This document shows, one piece after another, positions 17,639 through 25,791 of a stretch of 64,000 bases of DNA. Location: contig JAFDXE010000013.1 in assembly GCA_018268085.1 (NCBI GenBank), positions 43,766 to 107,765 on the forward strand, read 5' to 3'. The position numbers were made by a program, and so were the translations under genes. The notes under the pieces are model-generated. The model saw only the letters and a list, made by a program, of their open reading frames with translations. It did not search any database and was not told the DNA's origin. Source of the DNA: Bacteroidota bacterium (GTDB lineage: Bacteria > Bacteroidota > Bacteroidia > Chitinophagales > Chitinophagaceae). Numbering within the stretch: the first letter of the stretch is position 1; the number at the start of each line of letters is the position of its first letter.

Positions 17639-20600
17639 TTATTCTTTTATGAACGAAATGGTGAAATTCTTTTTTGCACCAATCAGTTGCAACTGGTATT
17701 TACCCGCCGCCAGGTTTCCGTCGATGTTAAATGAATAACGCATATCACCTCCGGGATGCGTGGTCGTAAATCTTTTTACAACCTGGCCGTTGATATTTAA
17801 CACTTGTACAAGGTAAACTCCGGTTTCAAGATTACCTACGCTTAATGATACTTTATTGTTTTTAACCGGGTTTGGATACACCATCATTTCACCAGCCCCA
17901 AGCGGCGTTTCACTTAAACTAACTTTAACTGCATTGCTATAGGTTACAACAGCCTGCCTGCTTTCAGCTTTAATCCTGTAATAGTAATCACCTGTGGCCG
18001 GATGTAAATCAAACCATGAATAAGCTGCCGCATTCTTAATTTTATTGCAGGAGATGCTTGTTACATAACTGAATCTGTTTCCATCCGTAGATCTTTCAAC
18101 AGTGTATGATGTAATATCCATTTCATTAATGGTTTGCCATTCAAGCTGAATATTTTTTTGTTGCTGACCCGCTGTTATAGCCGTAAATGCAAATAACTTG
18201 CCCGTTACCGATGAATTTCTGAATACAATACTGAAACGATCGGCAGCATAAGAAGCAGGATTTTCAGTTACTTCAAATTGTATTTGAGTAGTTCCGTTTG
18301 AATTTAATACAGTATTGTTTATGGATGAAGCAAACCGGTCTGTAATGATTGCTTCTAAACCTGGCTTTTGTAGATTTTCTGCAATAACCTCAATAGTGTA
18401 CACACCTGGTTTCAACGCTGTAATATTAAGCTGGTTGGTTTCTTCTTCAGAAATGGTTTTCCTGCGTTGAATAGCCAGCAGTTGGCCTTCTGTACGGAAA
18501 CTGATTTGTTTACCTTCACTCACCAGTTTCTTTACATCCTGGTTATCCAAACTATTTGAATTGTTTTCATTGTAGGTATTCATCGTTCCGTCAAGCAATG
18601 CAATGCTGCCATCAATATGTTGTTCATACAGGTTCACACGAAGTCTTTCTCCGGCAACAGGCTGACGTCCGAATAATGCATCACTACCGTTACTCGTTTT
18701 ATCTGATTCTTTTATGGTGATCGTTCCCGGGTTTGTTCCATCCTGCGACTCAACCATGAATGCTTCACCACTTGGTATATACTGACTAACAGGGCTAGCC
18801 GAAGTTGTTATATCATACGAATTTGTTCCGCTGTTCCAGCTTACGGTTACATAACCACCCAATCCATTACTACCATTTAGTTTTGGATCCCATACATAAA
18901 AACTGTTCTTTACATTATTCCTGGTGATGGTGGCAAAATCGATTGCTGAAGGATAAGGATTTCCGACTACTGTAAAGCCAGTGGCATTTACAGTTGATGC
19001 CTGGTTACCTGTTTTAACCGGTCCTTTCATCCTGAGTGTTGTGGCTGTTACTGCAGCATTGTTTCCCTGTGAAAGATCGATACCTCTATCGCCCCTTATA
19101 TACACCATATAACCTGGATATGTGTTCACTGTTGTGTACGTTCCGGGCGTTGTAGGCAATGCAACAAAACTATTGCTGGCTGTATTAAATATTTTACAGG
19201 TAGCTGAATTGGTAGGGCTCTGATCAAAACCATTTACCAGCGGGCCACCGCAGATATGTATTCCATAACCAGGATTGGGGTTCAGGTTGCGCTGTAATGA
19301 TGGCGGTCCATATACAGATTCCTGCCAGGTATCCTGAAGTGTAATGGTTGAGGATGCAATGGGCGCACTCAGCAGGCGCCATGCTTTACGGGCAGGTATA
19401 TATCTTTCAACAGAAACGTTTCCGTTTATAAATGCCGTTGCATTTCCGAATCCATCTACTGGCAACGCTGCTACATTCGCTGTTCCGTTGGCATCAGATT
19501 TTAATACGAGGTTATCACTGGTTGAAAACGTTTTACCGTTACCAACCGTTACTGTTCCGGTAACAATGGTAATATCTTCCAGGCCGAGGTTGTTATTCAC
19601 CGTCAGGTTTTTTATCGTATTACCGGAGAATGTACCCGACGTTATCGATTGATAGGAACTTCCATTGAATTCAACAGTTCCGTTTGTTGCGTCAATTCCA
19701 CCAACACTCGACACTGCGCCCGCAACTTTTAATGTACCTGAACTAACGGTAAGGGATGCCCCGTTTTCCACAAATAAATCATTTACAATTCCAGCACCCG
19801 CAGTTAGAACCGGGAACACTCTTCCGGCGCCCAGGTCGTTATTAATGTATGTAGGATAAGATGTTGAAGGAATCAGTCCCAGCCAGTTCTTAGGTGTAAA
19901 CCAGTCTGATGTCATCGCATCTCCGGTCCATTGTGATTTGCCTAAAATTTCTGCAACACTAAAATCTCCCAATTGCAACAATCCATTGGCCTGGATTGAA
20001 GTAGCCAGCGGAGATGATGTTACAGGCATGCTCCATGCGGCGGTTTTGTATAAGCCAATTTTAAAGTTTGCTGTATTTACACCTGCATCAAGATCTGCTG
20101 ATGCCCAGTTGAATATTACTGTTGCATTGTTAAATACAACTCCTCCGTTATCGAATGACCAAAACCTGTTCACACTTTTTAACGGGTTTAAACCGGAATA
20201 ATTTATTTCACTCTGGTCTGCTTCATTTGTATATACAGAAAGATCTCCTCCTACGGTTACGGTAGAAAGTAAAACGCTGGCGGGAGCATAATTGGCTCCG
20301 CCGATTTCAAAGGTTTTAAAAACAACTGCACCGGTTGCCACAGCTTTCCGGAGATTTCCATTTACCCATCCTGTATTCTGAGCAGCACCACTAACGCTGG
20401 CTGTTGATGGCATTATCACCATAAAAGCACCGGTACTGATATTGCCTTTTGTAAATTGTAGTGTATTGTTTACCGTTAAATTGGACGCAAGGTTCACCAC
20501 ACCACCATTATTATTGACTGTTAGTTTGAGTAAACTTTCAGTAGTATTGATTGTTTGTGTACCTGTTCCATTCATGGTAAAACTATATGCTGTACCACTA

Positions 20601-21796
20601 ACATTGCCGCCGGAAATAATAAAGTTTCCTGCAATGTTGTGATTAACGTTTGTTGTATTCATATTTAATGTGCCATTCGCAATGGTAAGATTGCCCATTG
20701 TACTAAATGAAGATGTTGCTGTTTTTATACCAGCGGTTGAGAACAACAGGTTTCCGTATGATTGTGCTGAAACGGTTTGGTCTGCTCCATTGTATTCCAC
20801 TGTACTGGAAACGCCAATCGTTCTAACAGAAAAATTGGCCGGGAAATTATTAGTGCCGCCTACTTTTACGAGCGCTCCGTCTGCAATAAATAATTCGCCA
20901 CCTACTTTTGTTGTACCCCTGTTGGCGGTAAAACCAAGTAAATCAAAAGTGCCGCTGTTTACATATATTTTTCCATTGGTATTATCTTTTGAATACAATG
21001 GAGGCAGGTTTGCTGAGAGTGATTTTACACCCGATCCATTGATCAATAAAGTGGAATAGGAATATGCCGCACTGATCACCTGGTCGCCCGCCGCACAATA
21101 ATCAACAACCGAACCGGCATATAAAGTTGTAGTTCCGGTTAGCAGGTAATTTGAATTAAAATTGGCAGCATAAACTTTTAACTTACCACCAGTATATATT
21201 CTCGACAAACCCGTTGAACTTACCTGGTACAACGTACCCGGATCAACGGTTCCATATACACCAAAATTACTACTGGCACCGGTTACGGAAATATTAGTAC
21301 CCAATGTTACAGTTGATGTTGCATTGATCACCAATAACCTGAAAACCGGAACAGAACTACCGCTGATCGTTTGAGCAGTTCCGTTAAAAATTGTACGGGA
21401 GCTGTTTGCTAAAGTTGTATAGGAACCATTGTTCGTAAAATTTCCGGCAAGTGTTAGCGTAGAGCCCGGATGATCAACAATTCCATTTGCATTTATGGTG
21501 AAATTGCCCGTTATCGTTAAAGCTCGCGTGAGCGTAAGCGTTGCTGCTATGGTTCCTCCCACAGAAACCGATTTACACGTGGATACCACATTTACTTTCG
21601 GCTGGAATGTCCCCGTAAAATTTGCATCTCCAATTATTACGTCTTTTGTATTGTCGGGAATACCGTTTGTCCAGTTTGCTGCCAGGTTCCAGTTTTGATT
21701 CACCGAACCCTTCCAACTGGTAGTTTGTGCGTAACTAACAGCAGTATTGAAAAAAATAATAAGCAGTAAAATGGCCGACAGGCTAACTTTTTTCAT
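17639..21796 (-). CDS. Giant secreted beta-helix-like protein with T9SS sorting domain
   Basis: 1385 residues. A signal peptide ends at SYAQ. Directly after it comes SWKGSVNQNWNLAANW, and a second copy of the same kind of module starts near residue 620 (SQWTGDAMTSDWFTPKNW). Between and after are many short Asn/Thr/Gly-rich beta strands (for example NLTVNNN, GNFTI) as in parallel beta-helix surface proteins. From about 810 a module VERYIPARKAWRLLSAP ... VVGNPYPSAIDF ... FYVWDPKLNGSNGLGGY is shared with the 1874-residue protein at 55764-61394. The C-terminus is a type A sorting domain from VYPNPVKNN to FIKE. Probable cell-surface adhesin or matrix protein. No enzyme motif seen. Confidence 0.88.
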   Translation of the reverse strand: MKKVSLSAILLLIIFFNTAVSYAQTTSWKGSVNQNWNLAANWTNGIPDNTKDVIIGDANFTGTFQPKVNVVSTCKSVSVGGTIAATLTLTRALTITGNFTINANGIVDHPGSTLTLAGNFTNNGSYTTLANSSRTIFNGTAQTISGSSVPVFRLLVINATSTVTLGTNISVTGASSNFGVYGTVDPGTLYQVSSTGLSRIYTGGKLKVYAANFNSNYLLTGTTTLYAGSVVDYCAAGDQVISAAYSYSTLLINGSGVKSLSANLPPLYSKDNTNGKIYVNSGTFDLLGFTANRGTTKVGGELFIADGALVKVGGTNNFPANFSVRTIGVSSTVEYNGADQTVSAQSYGNLLFSTAGIKTATSSFSTMGNLTIANGTLNMNTTNVNHNIAGNFIISGGNVSGTAYSFTMNGTGTQTINTTESLLKLTVNNNGGVVNLASNLTVNNTLQFTKGNISTGAFMVIMPSTASVSGAAQNTGWVNGNLRKAVATGAVVFKTFEIGGANYAPASVLLSTVTVGGDLSVYTNEADQSEINYSGLNPLKSVNRFWSFDNGGVVFNNATVIFNWASADLDAGVNTANFKIGLYKTAAWSMPVTSSPLATSIQANGLLQLGDFSVAEILGKSQWTGDAMTSDWFTPKNWLGLIPSTSYPTYINNDLGAGRVFPVLTAGAGIVNDLFVENGASLTVSSGTLKVAGAVSSVGGIDATNGTVEFNGSSYQSITSGTFSGNTIKNLTVNNNLGLEDITIVTGTVTVGNGKTFSTSDNLVLKSDANGTANVAALPVDGFGNATAFINGNVSVERYIPARKAWRLLSAPIASSTITLQDTWQESVYGPPSLQRNLNPNPGYGIHICGGPLVNGFDQSPTNSATCKIFNTASNSFVALPTTPGTYTTVNTYPGYMVYIRGDRGIDLSQGNNAAVTATTLRMKGPVKTGNQASTVNATGFTVVGNPYPSAIDFATITRNNVKNSFYVWDPKLNGSNGLGGYVTVSWNSGTNSYDITTSASPVSQYIPSGEAFMVESQDGTNPGTITIKESDKTSNGSDALFGRQPVAGERLRVNLYEQHIDGSIALLDGTMNTYNENNSNSLDNQDVKKLVSEGKQISFRTEGQLLAIQRRKTISEEETNQLNITALKPGVYTIEVIAENLQKPGLEAIITDRFASSINNTVLNSNGTTQIQFEVTENPASYAADRFSIVFRNSSVTGKLFAFTAITAGQQQKNIQLEWQTINEMDITSYTVERSTDGNRFSYVTSISCNKIKNAAAYSWFDLHPATGDYYYRIKAESRQAVVTYSNAVKVSLSETPLGAGEMMVYPNPVKNNKVSLSVGNLETGVYLVQVLNINGQVVKRFTTTHPGGDMRYSFNIDGNLAAGKYQLQLIGAKKNFTISFIKE

Positions 21797-22227
21797 AGAA
21801 TAAGATTACATGTATAAAATCCAAAATATATTGAATCAAACCTAGTAACGCCTGACTAAGCCATTTTATTTCAACCGGCCGCCTATTTTGTTAGTGAATT
21901 ACCTATTTTGACTCTTTATGGAACTATTACGGGTGACACAAATGAGGCAGGAAACCAGTCAGATTTACTATCAAAGTATCCATTTTATTATAAGTGCCGA
22001 TAAATATTGCGGCGCTAAACGATTAAATGTCAATTAAAAACTAACCAATGAACATCAGGTACCCCAGTTATACCAAACCAGATTCTTCCAAACAAATTCA
22101 GCAATGTTTACAAAATATAGCGATACCAAAATGCTAACCCAATCAGAAATTAAATAAAATCATCATTTAATTAATGGATTAATATGTAATTTTAACGTCT
22201 CCCAGATAATCATCCTGTACATTAAAA
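21797..22227. other. Intergenic region, divergent promoters expected
   Basis: 431 nt between the starts of the T9SS gene (minus) and a membrane-protein gene (plus). Apart from one -7-like box at 21837-21844 I see no gene or repeat. The sequence is AT-rich with short A and T runs. Confidence 0.5.
21837..21844 (-). promoter_or_regulatory. Candidate -7 box TAGGTTTG
   Basis: A perfect match to the Bacteroidota TAnnTTTG element on the minus strand, 41 nt upstream of the T9SS gene start. A matching -33 TTTG at the usual 19-nt spacing is not present, so support is partial. Confidence 0.35.
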
Positions 22228-22734
22228 GTGCCCTTGATCTTGAGTAAGCAACCATACCATATATTATTTATCTCCGGGCTTCTAATTTTTTTGATTTCAT
22301 TTTTCACAGGTGACCGGTTGTTGAATATAGGTATATATCAAACCAATTATCTTTTACCGGAAACAATTATTTTACTAATATTCTCCATTGTCTTGTTCGT
22401 TTTTTGGATGATATATCGTTTCAGCCAACAGTTTTTTTACTCGTTTCTTTGGATAAATATCCATGCAATAGTAACAGCTCTGGCATTTTTTGCAGTTATT
22501 GTTATTTACTGGAATGTGAAAAATGCACTGCCTGTAAAATCAACTACTATATATTATAACAGTACTCCTTTTCAAAATTCAGCAAGAAGCAGGAGTTCTA
22601 TATTAGAGAATGGATTGTTGTTATTGTTAGTAATGCAATTCATATTTGTTATGAACCTTCTAACAGGTATCATAAAATACCGCGTATTTTTAAAACACAA
22701 AAAAAAGAGGGCCAGGCGTTCAGCCAACAGGTAA
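22228..22734 (+). CDS. Four-helix membrane protein, unknown function
   Basis: 168 residues from a GTG at 22228; TTG at 22234 is another possible start and no strong ribosome site helps to choose. Four hydrophobic segments lie at about 12-29, 46-64, 72-95 and 127-151, and the tail is strongly basic (KHKKKRARRSANR), which places the C-terminus in the cytoplasm. I do not recognise the family. It stands alone, upstream of the tRNA pair, with no functional context. Confidence 0.55.
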   Translation: MPLILSKQPYHILFISGLLIFLISFFTGDRLLNIGIYQTNYLLPETIILLIFSIVLFVFWMIYRFSQQFFYSFLWINIHAIVTALAFFAVIVIYWNVKNALPVKSTTIYYNSTPFQNSARSRSSILENGLLLLLVMQFIFVMNLLTGIIKYRVFLKHKKKRARRSANR

Positions 22735-22861
22735 GATCAGTTCAGTTTGGTATTGAAATTTTCTATCCGGTTTCTTATTTTTTATTTATTTGGATTTTGA
22801 TTTGGGTAGTAAACATTAGAACCGTATTTTTGCTCCCCCTTAAACAGGGTTTGGTTACAAA

Positions 22862-22952
22862 AGGAGAGGTGCCTGAGTGGCCGAAAGGGCCGGTTTGCTA
22901 AACCGTTGTACGGGCTTAAACCTGTACCGAGGGTTCGAATCCCTCCCTCTCC
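22862..22952 (+). tRNA. tRNA-Ser(GCT)
   Basis: Acceptor GGAGAGG pairs with CCTCTCC at 22945-22951. The anticodon loop TTGCTAA gives anticodon GCT, reading AGC/AGU. A long variable arm (TGTACGGGCTTAAACCTGTACC region) is typical of class II tRNA-Ser. The T-loop is GGTTCGAATCC. CCA is not encoded. Confidence 0.97.
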
Positions 22953-22986
22953 GCAAGTAATGTAGATCTTATCAACTCTTTATGTT

Positions 22987-23061
22987 CGGGATGTAGCGTA
23001 GCCCGGTTATCGCGCCTGGTTTGGGACCAGGAGGTCGCAAGTTCGAATCTTGCCATCCCGA
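22987..23061 (+). tRNA. tRNA-Pro(TGG)
   Basis: Acceptor CGGGATG pairs with CATCCCG at 23054-23060. The anticodon stem CCTGG/CCAGG encloses TTTGGGA, giving anticodon TGG for CCA codons. T-loop GTTCGAATC is canonical. It is 34 nt after tRNA-Ser, probably in one transcript. Confidence 0.97.
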
Positions 23062-23073
23062 CTTTTTTACATG

Positions 23074-23105
23074 AACCCTTCGGTTTTCCGAGGGGTTTTT
23101 TTATT
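23074..23105 (+). terminator. Terminator of the tRNA operon
   Basis: AACCCTTCGG, loop TTTT, then CCGAGGGGTT with one G-T pair, followed by a run of T. It lies 13 nt after tRNA-Pro. Confidence 0.88.
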
Positions 23106-23446
23106 GGGGTTGGATGACATTGGAATGCTGATTCCCTGATAATATACAGAAACGCAGATGACGCTGATTTAAAAGAATACGCTGGATTTTTTTTATACAG
23201 ACAGGGGTTTATTTCGTATTGCAATTAGAGTGGTGAACTAAAAATGTGCTGGACTTTTTGATTTATCTGCGCAGTGATGGAAGCAAAATTCTTTTGCGTA
23301 GATGTATGAAGAAAACGTTGATTCATGAACAATAACTTATAACTGCATGGCCTCGCTTAATTAATAAAGATGTTTGAAAAAATATTTCCTGTAGGAAATA
23401 CAAGCAATGGATATAATCTGGTTAACTATCGAAGTATATAATGGTC
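23106..23446. other. Intergenic region without recognisable genes
   Basis: About 340 nt between the tRNA terminator and the dnaA terminator. Reading frames here are short and AT-rich. I see no RNA motif or repeat. Confidence 0.5.
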
Positions 23447-23475
23447 AAAAAAAAATCCAGGCTTAAGCGCCTGGA
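23447..23475 (-). terminator. Rho-independent terminator of dnaA
   Basis: On the minus strand TCCAGGC pairs with GCCTGGA (23456-23462 with 23469-23475) around a six-base loop and is followed by nine T residues. It lies 21 nt after the dnaA stop codon. Confidence 0.85.
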
Positions 23476-23495
23476 CAAATATTTTTTAGTTTGGC

Positions 23496-24929
23496 TTACA
23501 TCGCAGCCAGTTGTACTTTCTGCTGCAATTCCAAAACACTTTCTTTAAACAAATTATCTGTATCCATCAGGTCTTTTACCGTTTGACAACTGTGGATAAC
23601 AGTGGTATGGTCTCTTCCGCCAAAATGTTCACCAATTGTTTTCAATGAATTTTTAGTAAATGCTTTCGACAGATACATCGTTATCTGCCTTGCCTGAACG
23701 ATTTCTCTCTTTCTCGTTTTTTGTAATAATTTATCGTAAGGCACATCAAAATACTCACATACCATTTTCTGAATGGCATCGATAGTAATTTCCTTGCTGG
23801 AAGATTTTACAAAATTTCTAAGTACTTTTTTCGCCAATTCGAGATCTATTTCTCTTTTGTTCAGCGAAGACTGTGCCAGCAGGGATATTAATGCTCCTTC
23901 AAGTTCACGCACATTACTATTGATATTATAGGCAATGTATTTTACAACTTCACGGGGCATTTCCAATCCATCCTGTTTCATTTTATTCTCAAGGATCTCA
24001 ATCTTTGTATCGTAATCCGGCAGTTGCAGATCGGCACTTAATCCCCAACGGAAGCGACTTAATAATCTTTCCTGTACACCTTCCAGATCTTTGGGTGACT
24101 TATCACTGGTTAAAATTAGCTGTTTGCCACTCTGATGCAGGTGATTAAAAATGGAGAAGAATGCGTCTTGTGATTTTTCAGCACGGTTGAAGAACTGAAC
24201 ATCATCAATAATCAATACATCAATTAACTGGTAAAAATGTATGAAATCGTTAATGGCATTATTTCTTCCATGATCAATAAACTGGTTGATGAATTTTTCA
24301 GAACTCACATACAACACCACTTTATTATTATACAAGCGCTTTACTTCGTTTCCGATGGCCTGTGCAAGGTGTGTTTTTCCCAAACCAACACCCCCATAAA
24401 TTACCAAAGGATTAAATGAAGTTGTTCCTGGTTTTTCTGCAACTGTTTTTCCTGCACGACGGGCAACCCGGTTACAATCTCCTTCTATGAAAGAATCAAA
24501 CGTGTACGCACTGTTAAGCTGCGGATCTATCTGCATCTTTTTCAGTCCCGGTATTACAAACGGGTTCTTAACAGGGTTGTTTATTACGAGTGGAAAATCC
24601 ATTTCGTTGTTTGAATATGATTTGTACCCATTGCCCGGGATGTCCATGGTAAGTGGCTTGTTCTTACTGTTTCCACTATCTACCATAATTCTGTATTCGA
24701 GCCTTGCATCCTTTCCCAATTCTCTTTTCAACGTTTTTGCAAGGAGTGATACATAATGCTCTTCAAGATACTCATAAAAAAACTGACTGGGAACCTGGAT
24801 GGTAAGTATTTTTTCTTTTAATGCAACCGGCTTAATTGGTTCAAACCAGGTTTTGAAATGTTGCCATTCTACAATATCCTTAATTATCTCTAAACAATTA
24901 GCCCAAACTTTATCAAAAGAATTCTCCAT
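23496..24929 (-). CDS. dnaA: Chromosomal replication initiator protein DnaA
   Basis: 477 residues with all four DnaA domains. Domain I starts DKVWANCLEIIKD with the conserved FKTWFEPIKP. A short linker (about 85-135) follows. The AAA+ domain has Walker A GGVGLGKT at 179-186, Walker B IDVLIIDDVQ near 236-245 and sensor regions ILTSDKSPKDLEGVQERLLSRF. Domain IV carries the DNA-binding signature GGRDHTTVIHSC. It initiates replication by binding DnaA boxes and melting the origin. Immediately upstream is an AT-rich spacer with near-match DnaA boxes that may take part in autoregulation or origin function. Confidence 0.98.
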   Translation of the reverse strand: MENSFDKVWANCLEIIKDIVEWQHFKTWFEPIKPVALKEKILTIQVPSQFFYEYLEEHYVSLLAKTLKRELGKDARLEYRIMVDSGNSKNKPLTMDIPGNGYKSYSNNEMDFPLVINNPVKNPFVIPGLKKMQIDPQLNSAYTFDSFIEGDCNRVARRAGKTVAEKPGTTSFNPLVIYGGVGLGKTHLAQAIGNEVKRLYNNKVVLYVSSEKFINQFIDHGRNNAINDFIHFYQLIDVLIIDDVQFFNRAEKSQDAFFSIFNHLHQSGKQLILTSDKSPKDLEGVQERLLSRFRWGLSADLQLPDYDTKIEILENKMKQDGLEMPREVVKYIAYNINSNVRELEGALISLLAQSSLNKREIDLELAKKVLRNFVKSSSKEITIDAIQKMVCEYFDVPYDKLLQKTRKREIVQARQITMYLSKAFTKNSLKTIGEHFGGRDHTTVIHSCQTVKDLMDTDNLFKESVLELQQKVQLAAM

Positions 24930-25292
24930 TATTCCTAAAGCAATTTATATATATTGAGTTATTGTATTAATCCCCGGTGTGTTGCCTAAAAACCAATTAT
25001 CAGGTAGTGAAAATTAATTTTTTAGCAGGACAGCGAATATCAAAATAATTTGTTGAAAAAAAAACTTTTTATTCACTTGTTTTTTCCCTTTCAACCACAG
25101 TATTGCTTTTTTCCAAAAAGCAAAATTTGAGATCAAAAAAATAAATGTGTGAATCAACATTTTTCCGATATTTTTTTTGGAAAAAAGAAGTGATACTCCT
25201 ATTGCCAAAATAGTTTTTTTTCACTGAAGAATTTGCGGATTTTATCGCTTAAGCAGGGTGAAATCATCCCCTGATTTATCAGCAAATACAAT
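24930..25292. other. AT-rich spacer upstream of dnaA with hairpins and near-match DnaA boxes
   Basis: A long run of A/T tracts. TTGCTTTTT-TCC-AAAAAGCAA (25103-25123) is a perfect 9-bp hairpin. TTTTTCC and GGAAAAA (25160-25166 and 25179-25185) are a second inverted pair. TTATTCACT at 25069-25077 and TGTGAATCA at 25148-25156 each differ by one base from the DnaA box TTATnCACA. It could hold the divergent promoters of dnaA and the DUF3127 gene, and possibly replication-origin elements. No protein gene is convincing. Confidence 0.45.
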
Positions 25293-25300
25293 TACATTTG
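25293..25300 (+). promoter_or_regulatory. Candidate promoter -7 box TACATTTG
   Basis: Perfect TAnnTTTG match ending 17 nt before the ATG of the DUF3127 gene, so the leader would be very short. At the expected -33 position only the last two bases of TTTG fit. Confidence 0.5.
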
Positions 25301-25317
25301 TTACTTAAATTTTTTTT

Positions 25318-25704
25318 ATGGGTTACGAACTTACCGGTAAACTGGTTACCAAGTATGATACCGTACAAAGAACAGAATCTTTTAAAACAAGAGAATTTGT
25401 TGTTGAAAAGTCGGAAGATATCAATGGCAGAACAATAGTAAACTTTGTGAAGTTCCAGTGTGTGCAGGATAAAACAGCCATTGTAGACAGGGTGAACCCT
25501 GGCGATGAAATTAAAGTGTATTTCAACATCCGCGGAACAAAATGGGAAAAAGAAGGAAGGGTGAACTACATCACCAACCTCGATGCCTGGAGAATTGAAC
25601 AAATCCTGGCAACAGGTACCAAAGCCAGCGACAATGAATATTTTGAACCGTTGGATACTTTTTCATCTACTGCCCCGGATGCCGTGGATGATCTTCCATT
25701 TTAA
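25318..25704 (+). CDS. DUF3127 family protein with SSB-like acidic tail
   Basis: 128 residues. The N-terminal about 100 residues (ELTGKLVTKYDTVQ, REFVVE, FVKFQCVQDKTAIVD, VYFNIRGTKWEKEGR) match DUF3127, a small beta-barrel family found mainly in Bacteroidota. The remainder is a flexible Ser/Asp-rich tail ending DDLPF, like the acidic tip of single-stranded DNA-binding protein that recruits repair and replication partners. An OB-fold-like role in single-stranded DNA metabolism is therefore plausible but inferred. It is divergent from dnaA and closed by its own terminator. Confidence 0.88.
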   Translation: MGYELTGKLVTKYDTVQRTESFKTREFVVEKSEDINGRTIVNFVKFQCVQDKTAIVDRVNPGDEIKVYFNIRGTKWEKEGRVNYITNLDAWRIEQILATGTKASDNEYFEPLDTFSSTAPDAVDDLPF

Positions 25705-25726
25705 TTATTGAAAACAATGTACGCAG

Positions 25727-25766
25727 AGGTTTAAAGAGCAATACCCAAACTCTTTAAACCTTTTTT
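25727..25766 (+). terminator. Rho-independent terminator after the DUF3127 gene
   Basis: AGGTTTAAAGAG (25727-25738) pairs perfectly with CTCTTTAAACCT (25750-25761), then TTTTT. It extends over the alternative TTG start at 25765 of the next gene, which therefore probably starts later. Confidence 0.88.
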
Positions 25767-25791
25767 GTTACAGCAATGCAGAATTACAGGG

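Noticed and set aside
22916..23224. A 102-codon minus-strand frame across both tRNA genes
   Set aside because: It is antisense to tRNA-Ser and tRNA-Pro; its residues (MARFELATSWSQ, EREGFEPSVQV) are the well-known artefact of translating tRNA genes in reverse.
25014..25208. A 64-codon minus-strand frame in the dnaA spacer
   Set aside because: Low-complexity Lys/Phe/Ile composition from A/T tracts, across two hairpins, with no family resemblance.
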